A stretch of DNA of 64,000 bases from Gracilaria gracilis (Eukaryota; Rhodophyta; Florideophyceae; Gracilariales; Gracilariaceae), in contig JARGSG010000189.1 of assembly GCA_030374805.1 (NCBI GenBank), forward strand, positions 372,001-436,000. The letters run 5' to 3'. Under the pieces are notes generated by a model. That model had not been told where the DNA came from and did no database searches. It saw nothing but the letters and a program-made list of their open reading frames with translations. Below, piece by piece: positions 42,161-53,395 of the stretch. The translations under genes and the position numbers were made by a program. The first letter of the stretch is position 1. Each line of letters begins with the position of its first letter.

Positions 42161-43417
42161 TTGTTAAATAAAGACTTGACCGGTCGAAAGTATCACGCCA
42201 AAGGTTGTAGATGGCTTTCCCGCTCTTTTATACAAAAGACCACACCTCCCCCTGGTTTGGAGCCCTGTTCAACGTGCCGGCCACAACTTGTCTCTCAAGA
42301 AAATCGGTCATCATCGCCCATATTCAGAGAAACATCTCGTACTGGTATTGTATCAACCACAAGCTCTTACAGGCAGGAAAGTGGCAAGTATTTCATTACA
42401 AAAACAGGACAAAAGTATCATGTAGACGGTTGCAAATGGTTGAGCAGATCCAAAATACCTAAGGATTCCCCACCACAAGGTTATCGTCCTTGTCGCGTCT
42501 GTCTTCCTGGTGGGGCACCTTTGGGAGCTGGCTCTTCATTTGTGGAAAGGGAAGTCGAAGAGCCCTGCTCGTCAGAGGTGTATGTTGCTCCTAAGGCATT
42601 CTACATCACAAACACAGGTGTGAAATACCATGTCGACGGGTGTAAGTGGCTGAGCCGATCGAAGATTCCCAGAGATTCTCCACCGCTTGGATATGACCCT
42701 TGTCGTGTATGTTTACCGAACGGTGTTCCAAGGGAAAGCACACGTTCAGTTCTCGCATCCCAACGAAATTCATCTGGCAGCAGTTCGTTCTCTCCTGCAC
42801 CACCAAACACGGGAACATATTACATCACAACTGCAGGTACAAGATATCATGTTGATGGCTGCAAGTGGCTCAGTCGGTCGGAGATCCCTCGAGATGCTCC
42901 ACCGTCAGGTTATGCCCCTTGTAGGGTCTGTTTACCGAACGGAACAACTCCATTAGGAACAGCCGAGGAGAGTCAAGACCGTGTTCGTGAATCATCACTG
43001 CATTCAAAAAGTGAAAACAGCCGTTGTAGAAACGAGGATTCTCAGGACTCGGGATTTGTGCCAAGTAATTCAAGACAAGCGAGATTCTACACAACGAGAA
43101 CGGGACGAAAATTCCACATCGGAACATGCAAGCATCTCCGCAATTCGAAAATTGCAACAGACTCGCCGCCTCCTGAATTCGAAGCCTGTGCAGTTTGTCT
43201 TCCGTACGGTGTTGACCCCGTCCATTTGTCTCATCGTGAAGGGAATGCAGTAGAAGAAAATATTATCAAGCTCGCTAAGTTCCCCTCGAGCTGCGAAACG
43301 AACGAAATCAGGACAACCGCACGTTCGAAGAAGCCCATTCCAGGAAACAAGCTGGGCGAAGAGAAAGAATCAAAGGGCTCACCTCGCTCTGCTTTCGATT
43401 TCGCAGTCACGTTCTAG
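42161..43417 (+). CDS. Zinc-repeat protein without exonuclease domain, copy 3
   Basis: Open for 418 codons with all five His-Cys-Cys-Cys repeats intact (KYHAKGCRW, KYHVDGCKW twice, RYHVDGCKW, KFHIGTCKH), and no frameshift, unlike copy 2. The exonuclease part is replaced by unrelated sequence exactly as in copy 2. The frame starts without a normal ATG; an ATG far inside, or an upstream exon, would be needed. May be a functional truncated paralogue or a young pseudogene. Confidence 0.55.
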   Translation: MLNKDLTGRKYHAKGCRWLSRSFIQKTTPPPGLEPCSTCRPQLVSQENRSSSPIFRETSRTGIVSTTSSYRQESGKYFITKTGQKYHVDGCKWLSRSKIPKDSPPQGYRPCRVCLPGGAPLGAGSSFVEREVEEPCSSEVYVAPKAFYITNTGVKYHVDGCKWLSRSKIPRDSPPLGYDPCRVCLPNGVPRESTRSVLASQRNSSGSSSFSPAPPNTGTYYITTAGTRYHVDGCKWLSRSEIPRDAPPSGYAPCRVCLPNGTTPLGTAEESQDRVRESSLHSKSENSRCRNEDSQDSGFVPSNSRQARFYTTRTGRKFHIGTCKHLRNSKIATDSPPPEFEACAVCLPYGVDPVHLSHREGNAVEENIIKLAKFPSSCETNEIRTTARSKKPIPGNKLGEEKESKGSPRSAFDFAVTF

Positions 43418-43583
43418 TGAACGTTCTAGTGAATTGAATAGTGATGACAGCCCATGGTTCCAACTGTTTAGTAGATTTCATACTCCAGGTATGTTTAGCA
43501 TACCGAAAGTATAGTGATAAATGTATGGCATTCATAATGCGCGAATTAGATTACCGAGTGTGGGAGAGCTGCCATAGTTCATC

Positions 43584-43940
43584 TCATGAGAAACACGTTA
43601 CACTGCTACCTTCCATGCCAACGTCATCATAGAAGTGAATAGATGTTAATAGTAGAAGAACTTGAGATTGAAAGGCAGGCGGAGTCATACACATTTGCAT
43701 TTGAGTGGAAGTTGTTTCTAACTTTTGTCGAGCATTTGCGGTATTGACTTGAATCGGACCTTGATTTGTTATGCTACACTGAACCACACCACGTGTGCCT
43801 GACATGGTATCCACAACGTGAGTATGTTTGCTACATAATGTTATGTCGTTTGCAATAGAGAACAGTTTGGAAAGCGTTTGTATGGCGAGTTTTTCTAAGG
43901 AACTGAGTATCTGGCATATGAAGGTAAGATAGCAACACAC
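43584..43940 (-). CDS. 118-codon repeated ORF, copy 3
   Basis: Same frame and length as 512-868 and 11210-11566, lying convergent to the zinc-repeat gene as in the other modules. Function unknown. Confidence 0.4.
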   Translation of the reverse strand: MCCYLTFICQILSSLEKLAIQTLSKLFSIANDITLCSKHTHVVDTMSGTRGVVQCSITNQGPIQVNTANARQKLETTSTQMQMCMTPPAFQSQVLLLLTSIHFYDDVGMEGSSVTCFS

Positions 43941-43947
43941 TCAATCG

Positions 43948-44040
43948 AACGATCTTTGGGCCACTTCAAGTGACTGTGACATACAACACACCTCTCATTG
44001 ATTGCATGTCACAGTCACGTGAAGTGGTCCAGAGATCGTT
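43948..44040. repeat. Foldback copy 3
   Basis: Arms 43948-43982 and 44006-44040, inverted relative to copies 1 and 2 as expected from the inverted block. Confidence 0.9.
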
Positions 44041-44268
44041 AGAATGAGCGAGTTATATCCACAAGCTCATACCATAATCGGTTGACTCGTTTGTAGAGAT
44101 AACTGCTACGATCAAAGAAAGATGGAGCGACGGAAGCAGTACCTCGCGGCACCGCTCCAGTCGCCCGGACCACCCAGTGAACACGCCGTGAGGCGCATTC
44201 TCTAGTAGGCAGTCCAATTGGGTAACAGTGACCACACCGCGCAGTGCCATTGCAAGGCCATCAGACAC

Positions 44269-45081
44269 TCAGGCTGCCACAACCCGCTGGTAGTGCGCCT
44301 TGAGCTCCGTCACGTGGTCCAGATACGGCTGTATCCAGGACCGCAGCCGCTTGGCTGGACGGTGGTTGATGTCCTCGAGCGCAGGGCGCTTGGCGGACCA
44401 GCGACGGCTGAATGGCATGTTGTAATCGCCACACCGCCGCCGCTTAGGTGCACGCTGCTCCAGCAACGCTGAAGCGGCGCGCTTGTTCCCAGCCGCGAGC
44501 GCAGGACGCTTCACGGGGCGGCGAGGAATGAACGACATTTGATAATCGCCACACCGCTGCCGTTTGGGGGCACACTGCTCCAGCAATTCCGAAGCGGCGC
44601 GCTTGTTCCCAGTCGCGAGAGCAGGACGCTTCGCGGTACGGCGACGGCTGAACGACATTTGATGATCGCCACACCGCCGCCGTTTGGGAGCACGCTGTTC
44701 CGGCAAGGCCGAAGCTGCGCGCTTGATACCAGGCCCGCGCCAATCAAGCTCCGTGTACCACTGGTCATTGAGACGCAATTTGACGCCATCAAAATACGAC
44801 TGCTCCAGAGTTGCGCCATTGACGGGCGGTTCCGGAGTGGGATAGTCGACATCCATTAGGTCGAACGCGCTCTCACTGTGGCACGGATCTTGCGCAAAGG
44901 TTTCGCCCATGACCACGTCTCTCTCTCGAGATTCCCAAGAGAGCGAAGGCACGTCCCAGAACGACATCGTGACGTCTTCCGGGTCGCACCCCCCGCGAAT
45001 AGGGGCATTGGTTGGGTGAAGTAAAAGGCGGCTCGGACTGGCATCAGGTTGGAAGAATGGTTGAAAACAACACGAACGCAT
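44269..45081 (-). CDS. NLS-repeat protein, copy c
   Basis: 270 codons from the ATG at 45081 to TGA at 44269-44271. Same structure as copy b: acidic N-terminus, three 40-aa repeats with bipartite basic signals, basic C-terminal region. Intact. Confidence 0.65.
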   Translation of the reverse strand: MRSCCFQPFFQPDASPSRLLLHPTNAPIRGGCDPEDVTMSFWDVPSLSWESRERDVVMGETFAQDPCHSESAFDLMDVDYPTPEPPVNGATLEQSYFDGVKLRLNDQWYTELDWRGPGIKRAASALPEQRAPKRRRCGDHQMSFSRRRTAKRPALATGNKRAASELLEQCAPKRQRCGDYQMSFIPRRPVKRPALAAGNKRAASALLEQRAPKRRRCGDYNMPFSRRWSAKRPALEDINHRPAKRLRSWIQPYLDHVTELKAHYQRVVAA

Positions 45082-45429
45082 TTTGGGCACGGAAAAGTAG
45101 TTTCGGCTTTCTGTCAAAGACGTACTTGCGACGAGGGAAGTCGGGAGAGGTTGTGGGGGTGTGGAGGCGGGGGTTTAGTATAGAATTGGCTGCGGCGCGG
45201 GCGAGGCTTCGGGCTGTTAATTACAACGAAGGGAGAACAGGTGAGGGAGAACTTCTTTGGTACGAATGATAATTCGAATAGTAGGACAAGTAGAAAGTTG
45301 TTTTTGGTAAATGAGGAAGAGGTGTGTGTGAGTGAGAAGAGGTTCGTCACTTAGGCATGGGACACGGGGTACTCGCGTTACATGGAAGCATCTCACGAGG
45401 CAGCACACAGGTCGTGGTGTTATTTGAGG

Positions 45430-46440
45430 GGGAATGACGCGTGCAGTTGATGGTTTCGAGGTGCTCAGTTTGGCGCATCAGACCGGGCTGGTCGTGTGCG
45501 GTGACTGGCAGCTCGTGCAAATATTGTTGAGAAGGACACAGATTTGTATAGGGCTACAACACATGCCTGTACGTTTCTGGTGGGCGAGATGGATGCGGGC
45601 AACGGATATGGCCGTGTGAAGTGCAGGGAGAGATACTACAAATATGAAGAAGGGCTGACGGCGTGTTTGGCGTGCGGTGCGAATTCATGTGGTACGCGAA
45701 GGTCGAGGCGCAGCGTACGTAGTGCACGATAAAGCAGGGTGTGGTTGAGGATGGGAGCTGCAAGCCGTGTGTGGGAGGACAAGATTAGTATGGATATGGA
45801 GCTAGAATGGCTTGGATGGCAAGGCAGGCTTTTGCAGAACAGTTTCCAACGTGATGTACTGTTGCTGCAGCTGTAGGGCGAATTGGTTGCGCGAACGAGG
45901 CGGCAGCCAGTGTGCGAAGTGTGGTGGGGGAGGGTTTGCTGATGGGGTACGATGGCGGAGCGAATGATAGCGTTTATCGCTGGTTCTGTATGCTTGAAAA
46001 GAACGGTGAGTGCGCAGTCAGATTGGAGTACACCAGGGTATGCTGTTGAGTTGATGAGTATCTTTCAACAGATCAGACTGGCCGTGTGCGGTGAGTGGCA
46101 GTTCGTGCTTATGCTGTTGAGAAGGACATGGGTTGGGATAGGGCTACAAGACGTGCTGCGCGTTTCTGGCTTGCGAGATGGATGTGGGCAACGAATATGG
46201 CCGAGTGAAGTGCAGGGAAGTGTACTGCAAGTTTGAAAAAGGGCTGACGGCGTGTTTGGCGTTCGGTGCGAATTGATGTGGTACTCGAAGGTGGGTGCAA
46301 TGTAGGACGATCGCGGAAATCAGGCGGTGGTTGGGCGTGGGAGGTGCGACACGAGTGCCACAGGACAAGATTACTATGATATGCAGTCGGAATGATTGTA
46401 TTGCGATACAGGATATTAAGCTACGGTTTCGAACGTGATA
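45430..46440 (+). pseudogene. Two tandem degenerate Cys-rich gene copies (array unit 1)
   Basis: GEMDAGNGYGRVKC then RERYYKYEEG at about 45585-45660 and CEMDVGNEYGRVKC then REVYCKFEKG at about 46170-46250 are two diverged copies of the Cys-rich family, about 560 bp apart, both with stops and frameshifts. Divergent from the NLS gene, with about 350 bp between. The same pair recurs at about 48794-49804 and 52160-53170. Confidence 0.5.
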
Positions 46441-46663
46441 CTGTGTTACTTCAGCTGTAGTCACAGACAGTCTATAAGCTACTTCAAGCTCTGTCTCCTT
46501 TATAGAGTAGATTTAGATCTTCGAGATGTATGCATCACAGCAGTAGATAGCGATTTGAAATGTGATTACGGCCTATCTCTTCATGTGATAGTCTGCCAGA
46601 CCTTCATCATCACCTTCAATGTTACATTGATGATGAGCCGTTCAGTTGAAGAGGCGCGTAGAG

Positions 46664-47251
46664 TTACATGTGATGATTTGAGATGGTGCTGAGTTGTTGT
46701 TTGTGGAGAATTGCGCGCTTGCGGGCGGTGTGGAGATGCATCGAGACGGAAAGTGTGGGAGTTGGTTCTTGTAAGCAAGAATGTAAATCTTCTACTCTTT
46801 TTGCCTTTGTAGGTACAGCATGGAGGTTGTGCACCTGTTTGGCATCGTTTGACCTCAAAGCCGACCTGCAGCAGAGAAACTTGGGAAGTGAAAGGCAGGC
46901 GCAGGTTACACTGTTACTTTTCATAGCAACGTCATCATAGAAGTGAATAGATGTTAATAGTAGAATAACTTGAGATTGAAAGGCAGGTGGAGTCATACAT
47001 ATTTGCAATTGAGTGGAAGTTGTTTCCAACTTTTGTCGAGCTTTTCCGGTAATGACTTGAATCGGACCTTGATTTGTTAAGCTACACTGAACCACACCAC
47101 ATGTGCCTGGCATAGTATCCACAACGTGAGTATGTTTGCTACATAATGTTATGTCGTTTGCAATAGAGAACAGTTTGGAAAGCGTTTGTATGGCGAGTTT
47201 TTCTAAGGAACAGAGTATCTGGCAATGAAGGTAAGATAGCAACACACACAA
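46664..47251 (-). CDS. 195-codon ORF, array unit 1
   Basis: N-terminal 110 residues match the 118-codon ORF of the modules (SLEKLAIQTLSKLFSIANDI, then Gln/Thr-rich, then LLTSIHFYDD), followed by a different C-terminus of about 85 residues (Leu/Ser/His-rich). No initiating ATG at the frame start. Function unknown. Confidence 0.4.
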   Translation of the reverse strand: MCVLLSYLHCQILCSLEKLAIQTLSKLFSIANDITLCSKHTHVVDTMPGTCGVVQCSLTNQGPIQVITGKARQKLETTSTQLQICMTPPAFQSQVILLLTSIHFYDDVAMKSNSVTCACLSLPKFLCCRSALRSNDAKQVHNLHAVPTKAKRVEDLHSCLQEPTPTLSVSMHLHTARKRAILHKQQLSTISNHHM

Positions 47252-47254
47252 TCG

Positions 47255-47348
47255 AACGATCTTTGGGCCACTTCAAGTGGCTGTGACATACAACACATCT
47301 CTCAGTTGATTGCATGTCACAGTCACGTGAAGTGGTCCAGAGATCGTT
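47255..47348. repeat. Foldback copy 4
   Basis: Arms 47255-47289 and 47314-47348. One arm has AAGTGGCTGTGA instead of AAGTGACTGTGA, a variant shared by copies 5 and 6. Confidence 0.9.
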
Positions 47349-47632
47349 AGAATGAGCGAGTTATATCCACATACTCATACCGTATACGGCTGACTCGTTT
47401 GTAGAGATAACTGCTACGATCAAAGAAAGATGGAGCGACGGAAGCAGTACCTCGCGGCACCGCTCCAGTCGCCCGGACCACCCACTGAACACGCCGTGAG
47501 GCGCATTCTCTAGTAGGCAGTCCAATTGGGTAACAGTGAGTCACTGTCAGTGACCACACCGCGCAAAGCGCAGCATGTGTCACAACTGGGTCCGCTGTGG
47601 GTCCGCTGTGCCATGGCAAGGCCATCAGATAC

Positions 47633-48445
47633 TCAGGCTGCCACAACCCGCTGGTAGTGCGCCTTGAGCTCCGTCACGTGGTCCAGATACGGCTGTATCC
47701 AGGACCGCAGCCGCTTGGCTGGACGGTGGTTGATGTCCTCGAGCGCAGGACGCTTCGCGGACCAGCGACGGCTGAATGGCATGTTGTAATCGCCACACCG
47801 CCGCCGCTTAGGTGCACGCTGCTCCAGCAACGCTGAAGCGGCGCGCTTGTTCCCAGCCGCGAGCGCAGGACGCTTCACGGGGCGGCGAGGAATGAACGAC
47901 ATTTGATAATCGCCACACCGCTGCCGTTTGGGGGCACACTGCTCCAGCAATTCCGAAGCGGCGCGCTTGTTCCCAGTCGCGAGATCAGGACGCTTCGCGG
48001 TACGGCGACGGCTGAACGACATTTGATGATCGCCACACCGCCGCCGTTTGGGAGCACGCTGTTCCGGCAAGGCCGAAGCTGCGCGCTTGATACCAGGCCC
48101 GCGCCAATCAAGCTCCGTGTACCACTGGTCATTGAGACGCAATTTGACGCCATCAAAATACGACTGCTCCAGAGCTGCGCCATTGACGGGCGGTTCCGGA
48201 GTGGGATAGTCGACATCCATTAGGTCGAACGCGCTCTCACTGTGGCACGGATCTTGCGCAAAGGTTTCGCCCATGACCACGTCTCTCTCTCGAGATTCCC
48301 AAGAGAGCGAAGGCACGTCCCAGAACGACATCGTGACGTCTTCCGGGTCGCACCCCCCGCGAATAGGGGCATTGGTTGGGTGAAGTAAAAGGCGGCTCGG
48401 ACTGGCATCAGGTTGGAAGAATGGTTGAAAACAACACGAACGCAT
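47633..48445 (-). CDS. NLS-repeat protein, copy d
   Basis: Intact 270 codons, nearly identical to copy c, with a Pro-Asp in place of Pro-Ala in one KRPAL motif. That variant is shared with copy e, so d and e are the youngest pair. Confidence 0.65.
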   Translation of the reverse strand: MRSCCFQPFFQPDASPSRLLLHPTNAPIRGGCDPEDVTMSFWDVPSLSWESRERDVVMGETFAQDPCHSESAFDLMDVDYPTPEPPVNGAALEQSYFDGVKLRLNDQWYTELDWRGPGIKRAASALPEQRAPKRRRCGDHQMSFSRRRTAKRPDLATGNKRAASELLEQCAPKRQRCGDYQMSFIPRRPVKRPALAAGNKRAASALLEQRAPKRRRCGDYNMPFSRRWSAKRPALEDINHRPAKRLRSWIQPYLDHVTELKAHYQRVVAA

Positions 48446-48793
48446 TTTGGGCACGGAAAAGTAGTTTCGGCTTTCTGTCAAAGACGTACTTGCGACGAGG
48501 GAAGTCGGGAGAGGTTGTGGGGGTGTGGAGGCGGGGGTTTAGTATAGAATTGGCTGCGGCGCGGGCGAGGCTTCGGGCTGTTAATTACAACGAAGGGAGA
48601 ACAGGTGAGGGAGAACTTCTTTGGTACGAATGATAATTCGAATAGTAGGACAAGTAGAAAGTTGTTTTTGGTAAATGAGGAAGAGGTGTGTGTGAGTGAG
48701 AAGAGGTTCGTCACTTAGGCATGGGACACGGGGTACTCGCGTTACATGGAAGCATCTCACGAGGCAGCACACAGGTCGTGGTGTTATTTGAGG

Positions 48794-49804
48794 GGGAATG
48801 ACGCGTGCAGTTGATGGTTTCGAGGTGCTCAGTTTGGCGCATCAGACCGGGCTGGTCGTGTGCGGTGACTGGCAGCTCGTGCAAATATTGTTGAGAAGGA
48901 CACAGATTTGTATAGGGCTACAACACATGCCTGTACGTTTCTGGTGGGCGAGATGGATGCGGGCAACGGATATGGCCGTGTGAAGTGCAGGGAGAGATAC
49001 TACAAATATGAAGAAGGGCTGACGGCGTGTTTGGCGTGCGGTGCGAATTCATGTGGTACGCGAAGGTCGAGGCGCAGCGTACGTAGTGCACGATAAAGCA
49101 GGGTGTGGTTGAGGATGGGAGCTGCAAGCCGTGTGTGGGAGGACAAGATTAGTATGGATATGGAGCTAGAATGGCTTGGATGGCAAGGCAGGCTTTTGCA
49201 GAACAGTTTCCAACGTGATGTACTGTTGCTGCAGCTGTAGGGCGAATTGGTTGCGCGAACGAGGCGGCAGCCAGTGTGCGAAGTGTGGTGGGGGAGGGTT
49301 TGCTGATGGGGTACGATGGCGGAGCGAATGATAGCGTTTATCGCTGGTTCTGTATGCTTGAAAAGAACGGTGAGTGCGCAGTCAGATTGGAGTACACCAG
49401 GGTATGCTGTTGAGTTGATGAGTATCTTTCAACAGATCAGACTGGCCGTGTGCGGTGAGTGGCAGTTCGTGCTTATGCTGTTGAGAAGGACATGGGTTGG
49501 GATAGGGCTACAAGACGTGCTGCGCGTTTCTGGCTTGCGAGATGGATGTGGGCAACGAATATGGCCGAGTGAAGTGCAGGGAAGTGTACTGCAAGTTTGA
49601 AAAAGGGCTGACGGCGTGTTTGGCGTTCGGTGCGAATTGATGTGGTACTCGAAGGTGGGTGCAATGTAGGACGATCGCGGAAATCAGGCGGTGGTTGGGC
49701 GTGGGAGGTGCGACACGAGTGCCACAGGACAAGATTACTATGATATGCAGTCGGAATGATTGTATTGCGATACAGGATATTAAGCTACGGTTTCGAACGT
49801 GATA
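48794..49804 (+). pseudogene. Degenerate Cys-rich pair, array unit 2
   Basis: Offset +3364 from unit 1 and nearly identical to it, including the disabling stops, so the decay preceded the amplification. Confidence 0.5.
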
Positions 49805-50027
49805 CTGTGTTACTTCAGCTGTAGTCACAGACAGTCTATAAGCTACTTCAAGCTCTGTCTCCTTTATAGAGTAGATTTAGATCTTCGAGATGTATGCATC
49901 ACAGCAGTAGATAGCGATTTGAAATGTGATTACGGCCTATCTCTTCATGTGATAGTCTGCCAGACCTTCATCATCACCTTCAATGTTACATTGATGATGA
50001 GCCGTTCAGTTGAAGAGGCGCGTAGAG

Positions 50028-50615
50028 TTACATGTGATGATTTGAGATGGTGCTGAGTTGTTGTTTGTGGAGAATTGCGCGCTTGCGGGCGGTGTGGAGA
50101 TGCATCGAGACGGAAAGTGTGGGAGTTGGTTCTTGTAAGCAAGAATGTAAATCTTCTACTCTTTTTGCCTTTGTAGGTACAGCATGGAGGTTGTGCACCT
50201 GTTTGGCATCGTTTGACCTCAAAGCCGACCTGCAGCAGAGAAACTTGGGAAGTGAAAGGCAGGCGCAGGTTACACTGTTACTTTTCATAGCAACGTCATC
50301 ATAGAAGTGAATAGATGTTAATAGTAGAATAACTTGAGATTGAAAGGCAGGTGGAGTCATACATATTTGCAATTGAGTGGAAGTTGTTTCCAACTTTTGT
50401 CGAGCTTTTCCGGTAATGACTTGAATCGGACCTTGATTTGTTAAGCTACACTGAACCACACCACATGTGCCTGGCATAGTATCCACAACGTGAGTATGTT
50501 TGCTACATAATGTTATGTCGTTTGCAATAGAGAACAGTTTGGAAAGCGTTTGTATGGCGAGTTTTTCTAAGGAACAGAGTATCTGGCAATGAAGGTAAGA
50601 TAGCAACACACACAA
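50028..50615 (-). CDS. 195-codon ORF, array unit 2
   Basis: Same as 46664-47251. Confidence 0.4.
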   Translation of the reverse strand: MCVLLSYLHCQILCSLEKLAIQTLSKLFSIANDITLCSKHTHVVDTMPGTCGVVQCSLTNQGPIQVITGKARQKLETTSTQLQICMTPPAFQSQVILLLTSIHFYDDVAMKSNSVTCACLSLPKFLCCRSALRSNDAKQVHNLHAVPTKAKRVEDLHSCLQEPTPTLSVSMHLHTARKRAILHKQQLSTISNHHM

Positions 50616-50618
50616 TCG

Positions 50619-50712
50619 AACGATCTTTGGGCCACTTCAAGTGGCTGTGACATACAACACATCTCTCAGTTGATTGCATGTCACAGTCACGTGAAGTGGT
50701 CCAGAGATCGTT
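50619..50712. repeat. Foldback copy 5
   Basis: Arms 50619-50653 and 50678-50712; same variant as copy 4. Confidence 0.9.
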
Positions 50713-50997
50713 AGAATGAGCGAGTTATATCCACATACTCATACCGTATACGGCTGACTCGTTTGTAGAGATAACTGCTACGATCAAAGAAAGATGGAGC
50801 GACGGAAGCAGTACCTCGCGGCACCGCTCCAGTCGCCCGGACCACCCACTGAACACGCCGTGAGGCGCATTCTCTAGTAGGCAGTCCAATTGGGTAACAG
50901 TGAGTCACTGTCAGTGGACCACACCGCGCAAAGCGCAGCATGTGTCACAACTGGGTCCGCTGTGGGTCCGCTGTGCCATGGCAAGGCCATCAGATAC

Positions 50998-51812
50998 TCA
51001 GGCTGCCACAACCCGCTGGTAGTGCGCCTTGAGCTCCGTCACGTGGTCCAGATACGGCTGTATCCAGGACCGCAGCCGCTTGGCTGGACGGTGGTTGATG
51101 TCCTCGAGCGCAGGACGCTTCGCGGACCAGCGACGGCTGAATGGCATGTTGTAATCGCCACACCCGCCGCCGCTTAGGTGCACGCTGCTCCAGCAACGCT
51201 GAAGCGGCGCGCTTGTTCCCAGCCGCGAGCGCAGGACGCTTCACGGGGCGGCGAGGAATGAACGACATTTGATAATCGCCACACCGCTGCCGTTTGGGGG
51301 CACACTGCTCCAGCAATTCCGAAGCGGCGCGCTTGTTCCCAGTCGCGAGATCAGGACGCTTCGCGGTACGGCGACGGCTGAACGACATTTGATGATCGCC
51401 ACACCCGCCGCCGTTTGGGAGCACGCTGTTCCGGCAAGGCCGAAGCTGCGCGCTTGATACCAGGCCCGCGCCAATCAAGCTCCGTGTACCACTGGTCATT
51501 GAGACGCAATTTGACGCCATCAAAATACGACTGCTCCAGAGCTGCGCCATTGACGGGCGGTTCCGGAGTGGGATAGTCGACATCCATTAGGTCGAACGCG
51601 CTCTCACTGTGGCACGGATCTTGCGCAAAGGTTTCGCCCATGACCACGTCTCTCTCTCGAGATTCCCAAGAGAGCGAAGGCACGTCCCAGAACGACATCG
51701 TGACGTCTTCCGGGTCGCACCCCCCGCGAATAGGGGCATTGGTTGGGTGAAGTAAAAGGCGGCTCGGACTGGCATCAGGTTGGAAGAATGGTTGAAAACA
51801 ACACGAACGCAT
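50998..51812 (-). pseudogene. NLS-repeat protein, copy e, two frameshifts
   Basis: Two single-C insertions (near 51163 and 51404) turn CACCGCCGCC into CACCCGCCGCC in repeats 3 and 1 and break the frame; between the two the sequence is otherwise that of copy d. A third extra G is seen at about 50917 and an extra T near 52667. All are homopolymer extensions, so base-calling errors are a real alternative to true mutation. Confidence 0.7.
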
Positions 51813-52159
51813 TTTGGGCACGGAAAAGTAGTTTCGGCTTTCTGTCAAAGACGTACTTGCGACGAGGGAAGTCGGGAGAGGTTGTGGGGGTGTGGAGGCG
51901 GGGGTTTAGTATAGAATTGGCTGCGGCGCGGGCGAGGCTTCGGGCTGTTAATTACAACGAAGGGAGAACAGGTGAGGGAGAACTTCTTTGGTACGAATGA
52001 TAATTCGAATAGTAGGACAAGTAGAAAGTTGTTTTTGGTAAATGAGGAAGAGGTGTGTGTGAGTGAGAAGAGGTTCGTCACTTAGGCATGGGACACGGGG
52101 TACTCGCGTTACATGGAAGCATCTCACGAGGCAGCACACAGGTCGTGGTGTTATTTGAG

Positions 52160-53170
52160 GGGGAATGACGCGTGCAGTTGATGGTTTCGAGGTGCTCAGT
52201 TTGGCGCATCAGACCGGGCTGGTCGTGTGCGGTGACTGGCAGCTCGTGCAAATATTGTTGAGAAGGACACAGATTTGTATAGGGCTACAACACATGCCTG
52301 TACGTTTCTGGTGGGCGAGATGGATGCGGGCAACGGATATGGCCGTGTGAAGTGCAGGGAGAGATACTACAAATATGAAGAAGGGCTGACGGCGTGTTTG
52401 GCGTGCGGTGCGAATTCATGTGGTACGCGAAGGTCGAGGCGCAGCGTACGTAGTGCACGATAAAGCAGGGTGTGGTTGAGGATGGGAGCTGCAAGCCGTG
52501 TGTGGGAGGACAAGATTAGTATGGATATGGAGCTAGAATGGCTTGGATGGCAAGGCAGGCTTTTGCAGAACAGTTTCCAACGTGATGTACTGTTGCTGCA
52601 GCTGTAGGGCGAATTGGTTGCGCGAACGAGGCGGCAGCCAGTGTGCGAAGTGTGGTGGGGGAGGGTTTTGCTGATGGGGTACGATGGCGGAGCGAATGAT
52701 AGCGTTTATCGCTGGTTCTGTATGCTTGAAAAGAACGGTGAGTGCGCAGTCAGATTGGAGTACACCAGGGTATGCTGTTGAGTTGATGAGTATCTTTCAA
52801 CAGATCAGACTGGCCGTGTGCGGTGAGTGGCAGTTCGTGCTTATGCTGTTGAGAAGGACATGGGTTGGGATAGGGCTACAAGACGTGCTGCGCGTTTCTG
52901 GCTTGCGAGATGGATGTGGGCAACGAATATGGCCGAGTGAAGTGCAGGGAAGTGTACTGCAAGTTTGAAAAAGGGCTGACGGCGTGTTTGGCGTTCGGTG
53001 CGAATTGATGTGGTACTCGAAGGTGGGTGCAATGTAGGACGATCGCGGAAATCAGGCGGTGGTTGGGCGTGGGAGGTGCGACACGAGTGCCACAGGACAA
53101 GATTACTATGATATGCAGTCGGAATGATTGTATTGCGATACAGGATATTAAGCTACGGTTTCGAACGTGA
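52160..53170 (+). pseudogene. Degenerate Cys-rich pair, array unit 3
   Basis: Nearly identical to units 1 and 2. Confidence 0.5.
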
Positions 53171-53395
53171 TACTGTGTTACTTCAGCTGTAGTCACAGAC
53201 AGTCTATAAGCTACTTCAAGCTCTGTCTCCTTTATAGAGTAGATTTAGATCTTCGAGATGTATGCATCACAGCAGTAGATAGCGATTTGAAATGTGATTA
53301 CGGCCTATCTCTTCATGTGATAGTCTGCCAGACCTTCATCATCACCTTCAATGTTACATTGATGATGAGCCGTTCAGTTGAAGAGGCGCGTAGAG

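Larger units (their letters stand above)
41819..45800 (-). repeat. Large inverted repeat, right arm (left arm about 9300-13371)
   Basis: The whole block from the Cys-rich gene through the NLS-repeat gene, foldback, 118-codon ORF and zinc-repeat gene is present here in reverse orientation relative to 9.3-13.37 kb. The outer border next to the zinc-repeat gene is the same base in both arms. Identity is very high near the zinc-repeat gene and lower towards the Cys-rich remnant. The arms enclose about 28 kb containing the CDPS-like gene and all three gypsy elements. Confidence 0.85.
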
